Positions 1-10,083 of a stretch of DNA of 64,000 bases are shown here, piece after piece. Both the position numbers and the translations under genes were made by a program. The first letter of the stretch is position 1; each line of letters starts with the position of its first letter. The notes under the pieces were generated by a model. The model was not told the DNA's origin and did not search any database. It saw nothing but the letters and a program-made list of their open reading frames with translations. Origin of the DNA: Bog-473 sp963807675 (GTDB taxonomy: Bacteria; Actinomycetota; Acidimicrobiia; Acidimicrobiales; RAAP-2). Location: positions 1,240,001-1,304,000 of the forward strand of contig CAWECP010000012.1 of NCBI GenBank assembly GCA_963807675.1, written 5' to 3'.

Positions 1-58
1 AGATGCTCGTTGGCTAGGCCATCTGCTCTCACCCAATTTATGGCTGTCGGTCGACCGC

Positions 59-793
59 CTAGCGCCTCCGCGCTGGCGTCATACAGATGCGAGCGCTTTG
101 AGGATCAAACCCGATGCGACTTCGGGTCGGGCGATGAAAGGCGGCGTGAGAGCCGTCCACAGATTCAGTGACGGCGTTCATGCGCTGAGCCATGAAGCGT
201 TCGCAATCGGGCGGTATCGCATTGTCGTGCTCGGAAACCAGGAACCAACTCGGAAGGTCGCGCCAGCCGACTGCTGACGCTGGCTCCGTGAACGCGGCGG
301 CGGCGAGCGGGCGCTGGCTGACCGCCATCGGGCCGGCGACATCCTCTCCCAGATCAGCGCAGAAGGCTTCGTGGAATTGGTCGATCTTGATGAACAAGTC
401 CGGACCGCCTGCGGCTCCGGGCGCGTCGTAGGGACTGGGCACATTTGCGGTCGCGAGCAATGCGGGCGGGAATGGCTCCGCCACGCTGACGCAGGTCTCG
501 CCTTCGTCCAGCGCGAAAGCGGACAGGAACACGAGAGCGCGGACGTCCTTCATTGCGGGTGCGGCCTGGGAGATGACGGCGCCGCCGTAGGAGTGGCCGA
601 CAAGGACGATGGGCCCATCGATCGTCGTGGTGTAGCGGCGAATGGCCTCGGCGTCCGATGCCAGACCACGGAGCGGGTTCATCGGGGCCCTGACGGGCAC
701 TCCCTGCGCCTGCAGCTGCCGGATCACACCGGCGTATCCGGACGCGTCCGCGAACGCGCCATGCACCAGTACCGCGGTCGGCTGTGTGCTCAT
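59..793 (-). CDS. alpha/beta-fold hydrolase, C-terminal tail frameshifted
   Basis: Small cytosolic esterase or amidase-like hydrolase of unknown substrate. The nucleophile elbow GHSYGG, an Asp in SEHDNAIPP and the His in DGSHAAF form a full catalytic triad. The start is the second of two adjacent ATGs: GGAGGT at 799-804 lies 5 nt from ATG 793 but only 2 nt from ATG 796. After HAAF the reading frame leaves the family pattern. Removing one A from the AAA run at 137-139 restores a tail IARPEVASGLILKALASV ending at a stop at 79-81. The break lies after the catalytic His, so the enzyme may still work, or it is a consensus error. It is divergent from the TetR gene and both operators lie between them, so it is the probable target. 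Confidence 0.85.
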   Translation of the reverse strand: MSTQPTAVLVHGAFADASGYAGVIRQLQAQGVPVRAPMNPLRGLASDAEAIRRYTTTIDGPIVLVGHSYGGAVISQAAPAMKDVRALVFLSAFALDEGETCVSVAEPFPPALLATANVPSPYDAPGAAGGPDLFIKIDQFHEAFCADLGEDVAGPMAVSQRPLAAAAFTEPASAVGWRDLPSWFLVSEHDNAIPPDCERFMAQRMNAVTESVDGSHAAFHRPTRSRIGFDPQSARICMTPARRR

Positions 794-841
794 CATCTAC
801 CTCCGATTCGTCGACCTCGCCGAGGTTTGCGACCACCCCAC

Positions 842-857
842 TAGAGCGATCGCTCTA
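842..857. promoter_or_regulatory. TetR-type operator 1 (perfect palindrome)
   Basis: TAGAGCGATCGCTCTA is a perfect 16-bp palindrome in the divergent promoter between the hydrolase and the TetR gene. It shares the pattern TAGA-N4-TCGCTCYA with a second site 22 bp away, the layout expected for a TetR dimer binding its own promoter region. Confidence 0.75.
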
Positions 858-863
858 ATTTTC

Positions 864-879
864 TAGACCATTCGCTCCA
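864..879. promoter_or_regulatory. TetR-type operator 2 (imperfect copy)
   Basis: TAGACCATTCGCTCCA repeats the pattern of operator 1 with its left edge exactly 22 bp downstream, about two helical turns, so two dimers could sit on the same face of the DNA. The sequence also resembles, from memory, boxes bound by LmrA/YxaF-type TetR proteins, which fits the subfamily of the adjacent regulator. Confidence 0.6.
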
Positions 880-893
880 GTAAAGTCAAGGGG

Positions 894-1508
894 TTGCCGC
901 GTGAGCGAGACTCCCGGAGCAAGTTGGTGGAGACGATGGCGCGGTTGCTGCGCGACCGGGGCTACACGGCCACCGGACGGGCGCAGGTCTTGGCAGAAAG
1001 CGGGGTGTCCAACGGGTCGCTCTACCACCACTTTCCCGGCGGCATGGAAGAACTTGCCGAGGCGGCGCTCGAAGCCTCCGGCCAGGGCGTCGCTGACGCT
1101 CTCAGCGAGGCATTGGACGGGGCACCCAACACAGCAGTTGGCGTCGCCCGATTCCTCGACATTGCCCAGGGATCGGTCGCCGGAGACGCCTGCGCAGGCT
1201 GTCCGGTATCCCCGACTGCACTCGAATCTCCAATTATCAGCCCTCGATTGCGTGCGACCGCTGCTCTGTGCTTCGACCAATGGGAAGGCCTCATCGCAGC
1301 ACGGCTCCGGGATGACGGCTGGCCCGATGACTCGGCCGCGGAGACCGCCTCGGCGGCTTTGGCTCTCGTCGAAGGCGCACTACTGCTCGCACGGGTCAGC
1401 GGACAACCGGCTCACCTCGCCAACGCCAAACGCGCCGCGATGGCCATGTTCGCCGCCCCGCCCACGAAACAGACCAAGCGGGTCCAGTCTCGGGGTCGTC
1501 AGCGGTGA
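894..1508 (+). CDS. TetR-family regulator, LmrA/YxaF-like
   Basis: One-component repressor of 204 aa. Residues 5-55 hold the TetR helix-turn-helix, with the recognition segment VSNGSLYHHFPGG. The C-terminal half, with AGCPVSPTALES, FDQWEGLIAARLR and ALVEGALLLARV, matches the LmrA/YxaF-like C-terminal ligand-binding domain. The start is TTG, 14 nt after operator 2, so binding there would block its own transcription. It is divergent from the alpha/beta hydrolase and very probably represses both genes. The ligand is unknown. Confidence 0.85.
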   Translation: MPRERDSRSKLVETMARLLRDRGYTATGRAQVLAESGVSNGSLYHHFPGGMEELAEAALEASGQGVADALSEALDGAPNTAVGVARFLDIAQGSVAGDACAGCPVSPTALESPIISPRLRATAALCFDQWEGLIAARLRDDGWPDDSAAETASAALALVEGALLLARVSGQPAHLANAKRAAMAMFAAPPTKQTKRVQSRGRQR

Positions 1509-1675
1509 CGGGATCTGGCGAGGCCGGACAGGGCTACATCGGGTAACAAGACCTATGCCTGCCGTCTTTGGCCCTCGGGAAGTCCGTTCCCCGGTTGATG
1601 AGGATCTTCCAGAAGTCAGAGCGAGCAAGCCCTACCGCAGGAATCTGGAGCACAGCCCTCCGGTAACTTTGCCCA

Positions 1676-4625
1676 ATGGCAATGCCGGGGCCGCCAGAGC
1701 TTGGGCGTGGCGTCGTGGTGCTACCCGGGACGGCCCCACCTGAGCCCTGGAAGGAGTGCCCCAGGGTCCTGGTAGAACACGAGACTCTGGCCGACCCAGT
1801 TGCGGCGTTGGATACCCTCCACCGGGCGTGGTTTGAGCGCCAGCCGATAGTCGTGGAGTTGGCCGTCGACCCAAAGGCGCTGCGCGACCCTGAGGTGAGT
1901 CACAGGCCGGTGTATGACCTCACTCCCCGTTTCGAGTTCCCGCGGGACCGCCTGCAATTCCTCGTCTGGGCCAATACCTATGACGCCCGGAGCGGAGACC
2001 CGATCTGGTGGCACGGACGCAAGGCCGCCAGGAACTTCTCTGATGACGGTGTCACAGAAGGAGGCCCAGCGGACATCGTGCTGCGTGACGGCACCCCGCT
2101 CCACGTCGACGGGGGGCCGTTCGCAGCCCCACCACTCCCCTCTGCCATCGGGGTCGTGCATCGCTGGAACACGGAGGCGGGGTCCCTCTCGGCTGTCACC
2201 AACCGGGCGCGCGGGTCTGACCTTGCGTCGGACCAGCGGGCCGCCGTGGGGCATTCGGCGGGCGGCGCAAGGGTGATCGCCCCGGCGGGTTCGGGAAAGA
2301 CGCGAGTCCTTACCGAGCGCCTTCGCCACACGATCGAGGACCGTGGCGCGCACCCAGCCACCGTGACCGCTCTCGCGTTCAATACGAAAGCGGCTGAAGA
2401 AATGCGCGTCCGGAGCGGCACCCTCGTGACGGCCAGGGGGCCCTACATCCGGACGCTCAACAGCGTCGGGAATTTGGATCTGCAACGAGTACGGTGGCCA
2501 GGGGCGGCTGGACGTCTACGAGGAGCCCCATGTACGGGACCTGGTGCAGCTCGTCTTCGAGGTTCGTCGCCAGGCGAACACCGACACCGTCCTTCCGTAC
2601 ATTGACGCGCTTGCTGCGGTTCGCCTCGGTCTCAAACCACCAACGATCGTCGAAGATGAGAGCCCAGACGCCCGTGGCTTCGCTTCCGGGTTCGATGTGT
2701 ATCGGAAGGCGCTGGCCGAGGCGGGCGCCCTCGATTTCGACGAACAGATCTACCGGTCGATCGAGATCCTCCTGTCCGACCCAGAAGCGCGGACTTCCGC
2801 ACAAAGCCGCTGCCGACACCTCCTCGTCGACGAGTTCCAGGACCTGAATGCCGCCCACATGCTGCTGATCAGGCTCCTGTGTGCCCCGGCCTACAGCTGC
2901 TTCGGTGTTGGCGACGACGACCAGGTCATCTACGGGTACGCCGGAGCAACGCCCGAATACCTGATCAACTTCCGGGAGTACTTCCCCGGTGCTCACGAGT
3001 ACGCGCTGGAGGTCAACTACCGGTGTCCGCCACAAGTCGTCACCGCTGCGAACAACGTGCTGTCCTACAACCGCCAGCGGATCACAAAGACGATCAAGAC
3101 ACCTGCCGGGCGCAACGACAACCTGGCCGACTTCGACCCACCAATTCGAGGGCGAGGGTCAGTGTCGGTGGTGAGTTCGCCCGCTGACCAGCTCCCGCAG
3201 ACTGCTGCCGCCGCGATCTCGGCCTGGAGGGCGGGCGGGGTGGAGGATCAAGAGATCGCCGTTCTGTCGAGAGTCAACTCGTCGCTGCTCCCGGTCCAGA
3301 TCGCTCTCACCGAGGCGGGTATTCCCTGTGACGCGCCCCTCGGCCCCAAAGTGCTCCAGCGAACGGGTATCCGGACTGCGCTCGCATATCTGCGGATGGC
3401 CCTGGCTCCTGGAGAGATCTTCCGTGAGGACCTTCTTCAGACCATCCGTCGACCTTCTCGAGGGATCGCGCCCAATGTGGTCAACATGCTCTCTGAACGA
3501 AGCGTGACGTCCGTTGCCGAAATCCGACGCCTGGCGAACCGCCTCTCGGGGCGGGACGTACCCAAGCTGTCGGACTACGCCGACTCAGTCGAGTCCGTCG
3601 TCGTGGCCTGTCGGACGTCCTCGGCGAGTGCGTTGCGCGCCATTCGAGTGCAGGTCGGCCTGGGGGAGACGATGGACGTGTTGGACTCGTCCCCACGGGA
3701 GGCAGATCGATCGACCCATGCCGACGACCTCCTCGCCCTCGAGTCAGTCGCAACCCTCCACCCAGACGTTGCCACCTTCGAAACGTGGCTGCGAGGTGTC
3801 CTCGAGCGGCGGCCACCTGAAGGGCCAGCTGTGCTCCTTTCGACAATCCACAAGATCAAAGGTCGAGAGTGGGAGCACGTTGTCCTCTACGGTGCCTCTA
3901 AGGGACTTCTCCCGCACCGTCTGAGCGACGACGAGGAGGGGGAACGGCGCGTCTTCCATGTGGCCCTCACTCGGGCCATCCGCCAGGTCCTCATTTTGTC
4001 CGACGCGGACGAGCCTTCTCCCTTTGTCTCGGAGATCGATGGCAGCAGGCCCCATAACCCGATATCGCTCGGGACCGGGATGAGCCGACATCCCGAGCCT
4101 CTTGGTCGGTCGGCTGCCTCAACCGGCAAACATCGAGATCGTTGGGAATCGAGCCGACCCGGACCACGCCGCGACAAGCGCGGTTCCTCGCGACCAGCCA
4201 CCCCGGTCCTGGCCGCGGATGTGGGCCTGGTGATCGAGTACGGAGGCCATACGGGTTCCGTGGTTGACCTCACCGACACAACGGCCGTGATCCAAGTAGG
4301 GGGAGCACGACTCAAGGTGCCCTTCGGGTCGGACGTGAAGGTGCAGGGACTGACGGTCATGCTTGGTGACCCAAGCGCGGAGCCTGGGCCACCTGGATCC
4401 ACGCAGGCCTATGAGGGCGCCCTTCGAGAGTGGCGCTCCGAGGCGGCGAAGCGAGCCACGGTCCCGGCCTACGTCGTGCTGAATGACCGCGAACTGGTCG
4501 GCATCGCAGCGCGCCGGCCCACGACACTTGCCGAATTGGCCAGGTGCAAGGGTATGGGACCCGTCCGCTTGGAGCGCTGGGGCGACGAACTTCTGGGCAT
4601 TCTGAACGGGGTGGACGGCGACTAG
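1676..4625 (+). CDS. UvrD/PcrA-type SF1 DNA helicase with HRDC domain, frameshifted
   Basis: ATP-dependent 3'-5' DNA helicase of the UvrD/PcrA/UvrD2 group. The first about 200 residues are a variable N-terminal region. Walker A APAGSGKT follows near residue 203. After the break come the Walker B segment LLVDEFQDLN, motif III GDDDQVIYGYAGA, motif IV region NYRCPPQVV, motif V TIHKIKGREWEHVVL and motif VI ALTRA. The last about 70 residues (ARRPTTLAELARCKGMG) form an HRDC nucleic-acid-binding domain. The reading frame changes near 2468-2472: dropping one base from GGGAA joins ...RTLNSVG to IWICNEYGG. This is either a one-base consensus error or a recent inactivation; about 980 aa if joined. The long N-terminal extension is unlike UvrD1, so the exact subfamily is open. 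Confidence 0.85.
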
Positions 4626-4758
4626 CCCGCACGTGACACGTTTTGGGACCTGTCGCCGCGTTCGGCCATTCCGAAAGCGACCAGGTAGCTCGTCAGATCC
4701 CCTCCCGGACCTGTCGCCTCGAGAACCAGGACGCTCTTCACCCACGGAGGCCTGGGAA

Positions 4759-6126
4759 TCACGGACGAGGGGGAAGGAGGACGTTGGGGTTCAAGATGCC
4801 GGCAGGATCGAGTGCGTTCTTCAGTCGTCGAAATGCCGCGAGCTCCGCTTCGCTCCGGTTGAGGTGGAGCCAGGCTCGCTTCGCCGTGCCGATGCCGTGC
4901 TCAGAACTGATGCTGCCACCGAGCTCGGCGACGTAGCGCATGACGCTGTCGTCCACTGTCAGGTGGTCCGGATCGACTCCAGTCACGTTGACGTGGACGT
5001 TGCCATCACCTGCGTGGCCGAACAACCATGTCGCCGCCTTCGGGTCTGCACGCCTCACAATGTCAGGCACATGGTCAATGAAGGCGGCCAACACAGGAGC
5101 CGGCAGCGTCACATCGAGCTTGTGGGGTGCTCCAAGTGTGTTGATCGCCTCGGTATGCCCCTCGCGGTAGCGCCACAATTGCGCCCTTCTCGCGGTATCG
5201 GTGGCCACTGCGACATCTTCGATACCGGCAATCGAATCGAACGCTGCTGCCATAGCCGGCATGGGGTCATGCTGAGCCGCCGCCTCGACCAAGAGGTAGG
5301 CCCAGTGCCTTCCGCGAAATGGTCGTGCCGCGCCGCTCGTCTGACATACGAGGTTCAGGCCTGGGTCCAAGAACAACTCGAGCGACTGCAGTTCGGGAAG
5401 GGAGCGGCGCAGCAGCGAGGCCGCCTCGACTGCGGCTGCTGTGGAGGAGAAGGCGAGGATTGAGGTGACACGCTCTGGGCTGGGTGGCACCAGGCGGACT
5501 CGAGCGGCCGTCACCACTCCAAGCGTTCCTTCGCTGCCGCAGAGCAACCCGCCGAGGTCGTACCCCGTGTTGTCCTTTAACAGACCACCCATGTGCGAGA
5601 CGGTCTCGCTCGTCCCGAGGACCGCCTCGAAGCCCACAAGCTGTGCCCTCGTGGAGCCATGGCGGAGCACCTGGAGGCCACCTGCGTTGGTGGCGATGGT
5701 GCCACCGATCGTCGCGCTGTCACGACTGCCGAGATCGACGCCGTAAGCCCAGCCGGCAGCGGCAGCGGCCGCCTGAACGTCGGCCACCGTCGTCCCGGCA
5801 CCCGCAGAGAGCTGGCCAGCCAGCGTGTCGACGTCGGTCACGCCCGCCAGCCGGCGCAGGCTGAGTACGACCTCGCCGGCCAGGGGGACGCCTCCGCCGA
5901 CGAGTCCCGTGTTGCCCCCCTGGGGCACCAGGGCGACACCGGCCTCTTTGCACAAGGCGACGACGGCCGCCACTTCGGGGCCGTCCCGGGGGCGGACGAC
6001 GGCCCTGGGATGACCTCTGAAGCGCCCAGTCCAGTCGTTGGCGTACGACGCCATGACTTCCGGCTCGACGACTACGTGCCCGGATCCGACGGTCTCGCGG
6101 AGCTGTTCCAGCAGGTGCGTGGACAT
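4759..6126 (-). CDS. FAD-linked D-2-hydroxyacid dehydrogenase (GlcD/D2HGDH-like)
   Basis: Flavoprotein that oxidises a D-2-hydroxy acid (lactate, glycolate or 2-hydroxyglutarate type) to the 2-oxo acid. The FAD-binding-4 domain is seen in PQGGNTGLVGGGVP and DSATIGGTIATNAGG. The C-terminal FAD-oxidase domain has HAGDGNVHVNV and SSEHGIGTAKR, which carry the metal and substrate ligands of the family. ATG 6126 is preferred because homology begins there and GGAG lies 6-9 nt upstream. An in-frame ATG at 6195 would add 23 residues without family similarity. It lies just downstream of a 2-hydroxyacid dehydrogenase remnant on the same strand, suggesting an old hydroxyacid operon. Confidence 0.88.
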   Translation of the reverse strand: MSTHLLEQLRETVGSGHVVVEPEVMASYANDWTGRFRGHPRAVVRPRDGPEVAAVVALCKEAGVALVPQGGNTGLVGGGVPLAGEVVLSLRRLAGVTDVDTLAGQLSAGAGTTVADVQAAAAAAGWAYGVDLGSRDSATIGGTIATNAGGLQVLRHGSTRAQLVGFEAVLGTSETVSHMGGLLKDNTGYDLGGLLCGSEGTLGVVTAARVRLVPPSPERVTSILAFSSTAAAVEAASLLRRSLPELQSLELFLDPGLNLVCQTSGAARPFRGRHWAYLLVEAAAQHDPMPAMAAAFDSIAGIEDVAVATDTARRAQLWRYREGHTEAINTLGAPHKLDVTLPAPVLAAFIDHVPDIVRRADPKAATWLFGHAGDGNVHVNVTGVDPDHLTVDDSVMRYVAELGGSISSEHGIGTAKRAWLHLNRSEAELAAFRRLKNALDPAGILNPNVLLPPRP

Positions 6127-6196
6127 GGCTCCATCCTCGCCGACGGAGTGACCAGAGTCAGACGAATTCCGAGGAGGACCCGGCCCGGTGGCCATC

Positions 6197-6455
6197 TCAG
6201 CCGTTTATGAGACTCGGTGCAGGCCGGCCCGCCAATACTGGTTCGATGTTGTCAAGGGCGAGCATGCCCAACGCTGTGAGCGTTTCCACGGTGGCGCCAG
6301 CCACGTGAGGCATCAAGAAGGCATTCTCGATGCCGAAATTGTCGTGGTTGATGTTGGGTTCATGCTCCAAGACATCGAGGCCGGCTGCCCGCACTCTTCC
6401 AGACTTCAAAGCAGCAATGAGATCCTCGTCGCGAATGAGGTCTCCGCGTGCCGTG
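6197..6455 (-). pseudogene. C-terminal remnant of NAD-dependent 2-hydroxyacid dehydrogenase
   Basis: About 85 residues match the end of D-isomer-specific 2-hydroxyacid dehydrogenases: NTARGDLIRDEDLIAALKSG, the substrate-domain return strand AAGLDV and the catalytic His in MPHVAGAT. The N-terminal substrate domain and the Rossmann glycine motif are absent. Upstream of about 6455 the frame no longer matches the family. The remnant starts no recognisable gene and ends a few bases before the FAD dehydrogenase, so it is probably the tail of a deleted partner gene. Confidence 0.75.
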
Positions 6456-6597
6456 TTGCGCCGGCCCGTCCCGTTCGCCGAGGAGAGACACCTTCCTCTG
6501 TTCTAAGCGAGAAGGGAAAGCCGTGAACGTCGCGGACTCGGGCGCGGTCGGGCGCCGAGGAAGTGAACGCTTTACGGTGTCCACACCGCGTGATTGA

Positions 6598-8439
6598 TCA
6601 GCCTGCTGGAGCGCTCCGATGTCGGGGCGCTGCGTAACGGCGACTGCGCATCATCGAGGGGCCGTTCTCGGCCATCGAGAGGTTGGCGGCGGTGTTGATC
6701 AGGGCCACCTGTGAGAAGGCCTGCGGGAAGTTCCCGAGCAGCCGATCGGCTTTCGGGTCGTACTCCTCGGAGAGGAGACCGACGTCGTTGCAGAGCGCAC
6801 AGAGCCGCTCGAACATCTCCTTTGCCTCGTCGTGGCGTCCGAGCAGCGCGAGGTTGTCGGCCAGCCAGAAGCTCGTCATCAAGAAGGCGCCCTCGGTCCC
6901 TTTCAGCCCGTCGATGTCCTGGCCGGTGTCGGTCTGGTACCGGTGAACGAAGCCGTCGATGACGAGCCCCTTCTGGATCGCCTCGACGGTGCCGACGATG
7001 CGCGGATCATCAGGTGGCAGGAAGCCGACCGGAGCGAGCATGAGCAGACTGGCGTCGAGCAGCTTCGAGCCGTAGTACTGGATGAACGAGTTGAGCCCAG
7101 GATCGAAGCCCTTGTCGCAGACCTCGGCGTGGATTTCATCACACAATTGCCGCCAATGGTCCATCGGGCCCTTCGGCAAGACATCGTCCTCCGCTAGCCT
7201 GACGGCGCGGTCGAAGGCCACCCAGGCCATGACCTTCGAATGGGTGAAGTGCCGGCGCGGGCCGCGGACCTCCCAGATCCCGTTGTCGGGCTCGCGCCAC
7301 ACCTTCTCGAGGTGCTTGAGGATCTCCATCATCAGGTCCGGCGTCAGGTTGGACTCGTGGGGAATGCCGCCCCGCCAGTAGACGACAGCGGAGTCGAGGA
7401 CCTCGCCGTAGACGTCGAGCTGCCGTTGGGTCGCCGCGTTGTTGCCGACGCGGACGGGCTTTGCGCCCTCGTAGCCGGCGAGGTGGTCGAGCTCGAACTC
7501 CGCCAGGCGCCGTTCTCCCTCGACGCCGTACATGATCTGCATCTCCGCGGGGTCTCCCGCCACGGCACGGCGGAGCCACTGCACCCATGCCGCCGCCTCG
7601 TCGGTGTACCCCGAGAGCATGAGGGCTTGCAGGGTAAAGGTCGAGTCCCGGACCCAGGAATAGCGGTAATCCCAGTTGCGGCTGCCCCCGATGGCCTCGG
7701 GCAGCGAGGTCGTCGCCGCCGCGCAGACGGCGCCGCTCGGCTCGTAGGTCAGGGCCTTCAAGGTGATGAGCGATCGCACGACCAGGTCGCGCGTGCCGCC
7801 CTTGTAGGTGCAGCGTCCGACCCAGTCGTGCCAGTAATGCCGCGTGTGGTTGCGGGCGGCGAGGCTGTCGAACGGGAGCGGGGCGTGGGTCACCGAGCGG
7901 AACCAGGCGAGCGAGAACGAACGGCGGATGTCGGGCGACACGGAGAAGGAGGCGACGGTGGTCTTGTCCTTGCCGAGGAGACGGACGGGGCTATGCAGGC
8001 GGAGGCCGTCGCGGGCAGCGACGAGGACGACGCCGTCACCGGTAGCGGTGACCCAGGGCGTGATGGCGCCGTACTCGTAACGCACGATCAGCTCCATCTG
8101 CATCTCGACGGTGCCTCCTCGACCCTCGACGATGCGGTGGATCATCGAGCGACCGTCGTTCGGCGGCATGAAGTCGCACACCGACACCGAGCCCGTCGGC
8201 GTCTCGAAGATCGTCTCGAGGATCAAGGTCTCCGGTTCGTAGTGGCGGGTGACCTTGGTCACCTCGCCCTTCGGAGCGATCAGCCACCGTCCGTTGCCCG
8301 TGTCGCCGAGCAGCGCCGCGAAGGCGGCGCCAGAGTCGATGCGCGGTGCGCACCACCAGTCGATGGATCCGGTGAGGTCGACGAGGGCGACCGTTTTCGT
8401 GTCGCCGATGATGGCGTAGTCCTCGATCTTTGAAGGCAT
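6598..8439 (-). CDS. glycoside hydrolase family 15 (glucoamylase/trehalase-like)
   Basis: Cytosolic GH15 enzyme of 613 aa that hydrolyses alpha-glucosides. In actinobacteria such proteins include trehalases. The N-terminal beta-sandwich begins MPSKIEDYAIIGD and contains TGSIDWWCAPRID. The (alpha/alpha)6 barrel shows GGSRNWDYRYSWVRDS. The two acidic catalytic regions are IWEVRGPRRHFTHSK and SEEYDPKADRLLGNFPQAFS. ATG 8439 is chosen because the family start MPSKIEDY begins there and GGAGGAGGA lies directly upstream; an in-frame upstream ATG at 8535 adds a non-homologous stretch overlapping the SnoaL gene. It is probably cotranscribed with that gene, 37 nt upstream. Confidence 0.9.
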   Translation of the reverse strand: MPSKIEDYAIIGDTKTVALVDLTGSIDWWCAPRIDSGAAFAALLGDTGNGRWLIAPKGEVTKVTRHYEPETLILETIFETPTGSVSVCDFMPPNDGRSMIHRIVEGRGGTVEMQMELIVRYEYGAITPWVTATGDGVVLVAARDGLRLHSPVRLLGKDKTTVASFSVSPDIRRSFSLAWFRSVTHAPLPFDSLAARNHTRHYWHDWVGRCTYKGGTRDLVVRSLITLKALTYEPSGAVCAAATTSLPEAIGGSRNWDYRYSWVRDSTFTLQALMLSGYTDEAAAWVQWLRRAVAGDPAEMQIMYGVEGERRLAEFELDHLAGYEGAKPVRVGNNAATQRQLDVYGEVLDSAVVYWRGGIPHESNLTPDLMMEILKHLEKVWREPDNGIWEVRGPRRHFTHSKVMAWVAFDRAVRLAEDDVLPKGPMDHWRQLCDEIHAEVCDKGFDPGLNSFIQYYGSKLLDASLLMLAPVGFLPPDDPRIVGTVEAIQKGLVIDGFVHRYQTDTGQDIDGLKGTEGAFLMTSFWLADNLALLGRHDEAKEMFERLCALCNDVGLLSEEYDPKADRLLGNFPQAFSQVALINTAANLSMAENGPSMMRSRRYAAPRHRSAPAG

Positions 8440-8476
8440 TGCTCCTCCTCCGGACTCCCTGCCGGGTCGCGCCCGG

Positions 8477-8890
8477 CTATGGCTGGACTGAGAAGAAGCG
8501 ATCAAATGCTGCTTGATCGCTGAAGAAGGCTTCAATCCTCGAGATCCGCTGTAGTCCGTCGTCTTCGGTTACCGAGACGAGGTAAATGATCCGGAAATCG
8601 TGCTGTTGGCCGAGGCGTTGCAGATGAATATTCGCAAGCCCAGCGACATTGTCGACCCCAGCCATCCAATCCTCCCATTGGAGGACGTCGATTGGATCTT
8701 CCGTGAGTCGGAGAAAGGTTGAAACGTGCGCCGCAACAGCTTGAATGCCTCGGAAGACGCCTGAGGCTGCGTGTGTTCCGGGCACGACGTACACGACCTG
8801 AGGATCGAGGAGATCGCAGGCCGCTGAAACATTGCCTCCAAAAACCTTCTGAAAAAAGTCTGCGGCCAGCGTGACTCGGGAATCCGGCAT
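8477..8890 (-). CDS. SnoaL-like / NTF2-family protein
   Basis: Protein of 137 aa with the NTF2-like cone fold: an N-terminal helix (AADFFQKVFGGN), the typical VYVVPGTHAASGVFRGIQAV segment and alternating beta strands ending in IEAFFSDQAAFDRFF. Members are small-molecule isomerases, cyclases or binding proteins, and the substrate cannot be told here. It precedes the GH15 gene on the same strand. Nothing links it mechanistically to a glucosidase, so the pairing may only be transcriptional. Confidence 0.75.
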   Translation of the reverse strand: MPDSRVTLAADFFQKVFGGNVSAACDLLDPQVVYVVPGTHAASGVFRGIQAVAAHVSTFLRLTEDPIDVLQWEDWMAGVDNVAGLANIHLQRLGQQHDFRIIYLVSVTEDDGLQRISRIEAFFSDQAAFDRFFSVQP

Positions 8891-9222
8891 GACTGCAATC
8901 CTTCCATTCTAGGAGCGTGGCCCGAGCGACAACTGTGGCCTCCCGGACGATCGCTCGTCGACCGCGGCTAGCGCGGCCCTCATGGGGAGCGGCCAGCGCC
9001 CCCTCGATATCTTCTCTTTCCGCCCGCAGCTGTGCCACGAGCGCCTAGGGCGGCCAGTGGCGGACGCCGTGGCGGTTGCCCGTATCGGTCGCAAATCGGC
9101 GCCCGCTGTCTAGTTTGCTCGACCGGTCTCGTCCGCGCCCGTGACCAGCAGAAGGGACCGATCGGCCCTCGACAGTTCTCCCATTGGGGGTACTGTCCCA
9201 GCCATAAGGAGAGGAAGGTCGC
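8891..9222. other. intergenic region without visible genes
   Basis: A 332-base stretch between the divergent SnoaL-like gene and the enoyl-CoA hydratase. I see no conserved ORF, hairpin-T terminator or palindrome. AAGGAGAGGAAGG just before 9223 is the ribosome binding site of the hydratase. Promoters for both genes should lie here but I cannot place them. Confidence 0.5.
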
Positions 9223-10083
9223 ATGGCCACCGACATGGACGCTTGGGCCCAGGCTGGTCTGATCTATGAGCTGTTTGAAGGCGTCGCGTGGCTGCGCCTG
9301 AACCGGCCGGAGCGGCGGAATGCCATGGACCACTACCCGGGCGGTCAGGGTCCCAACGGAATGGGTTTGCGCGACGCGCTCTTGGAAGCCATCCGCGGCG
9401 CTACCGAGGACAAAGCGGTAAAGGTCGCGGTGATCACAGGCAATGGCTCGGTGTTCTCAGCTGGCGCAGACCTCAAGACAGAGGCCCTGGAAATCCCAGC
9501 GGACCGGAGGCGACCCCCGACGGTGGCCCGCGACGACGGGCTTCTCTACGGCTGGTTCCGCCTGCTCGAGTCGATCTGGCGCAGTGATACGCCGTTCATA
9601 GCCGCGGTCAACGGGCCGGCCATCGGGGCGGGATGCCAGCTCGCGTTGGCGTGCGATCTGATCTACGCGTCCGAGAGGGCAACGTTCTGGGAGATCTTCG
9701 CCCGCATCGGACTCCCGCTCGAGGGTGGGGCGGCTTGGCTGCTGACTCGGTCCCTCAGCCTTCCGCTGGCCAAAGAAATGGCATTGCTGAGTGAGCCTTT
9801 GAGCGCCAAGCAGGCCTTCGAGTGGCGGCTCATCAATGGGTGCGTACCTGCCGAGCAGCTCGAGACGGTGGCTGCCGGTGTGGCCCGGAAGCTGGCGACG
9901 CTGGAGGCTCCTTCGAAAGGTCCGGCTGCGTCTGGAGAGAGTCGTGACCTGAGCGCCCGTCTAGGCCATATCAAAGGTCAGCTGAACGCCGCATGGGAAC
10001 AATCGATGTGGCAGACGTTTAGGGAAGAATCGACTCTGCTCAACATGCCGGCCGGCGATCACGAGGCAGAGCAAAGCCGTTAG
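9223..10083 (+). CDS. enoyl-CoA hydratase/isomerase family protein
   Basis: Crotonase-fold protein of 286 aa. The oxyanion-hole segments are VFSAGADLKTEA and NGPAIGAGCQLALACDLIYA, and the start of the fold is LRLNRPERRNAM. The catalytic Glu region IGLPLEGGAAWLLTR departs from classic hydratases, so the reaction (hydration, isomerisation or other) is uncertain. A strong site AAGGAGAGG precedes the ATG. The stop codon TAG lies exactly at the left junction of the downstream insertion sequence, but restoring the pre-insertion sequence also gives TAG, so the protein appears unchanged by the insertion. Confidence 0.85.
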   Translation: MATDMDAWAQAGLIYELFEGVAWLRLNRPERRNAMDHYPGGQGPNGMGLRDALLEAIRGATEDKAVKVAVITGNGSVFSAGADLKTEALEIPADRRRPPTVARDDGLLYGWFRLLESIWRSDTPFIAAVNGPAIGAGCQLALACDLIYASERATFWEIFARIGLPLEGGAAWLLTRSLSLPLAKEMALLSEPLSAKQAFEWRLINGCVPAEQLETVAAGVARKLATLEAPSKGPAASGESRDLSARLGHIKGQLNAAWEQSMWQTFREESTLLNMPAGDHEAEQSR

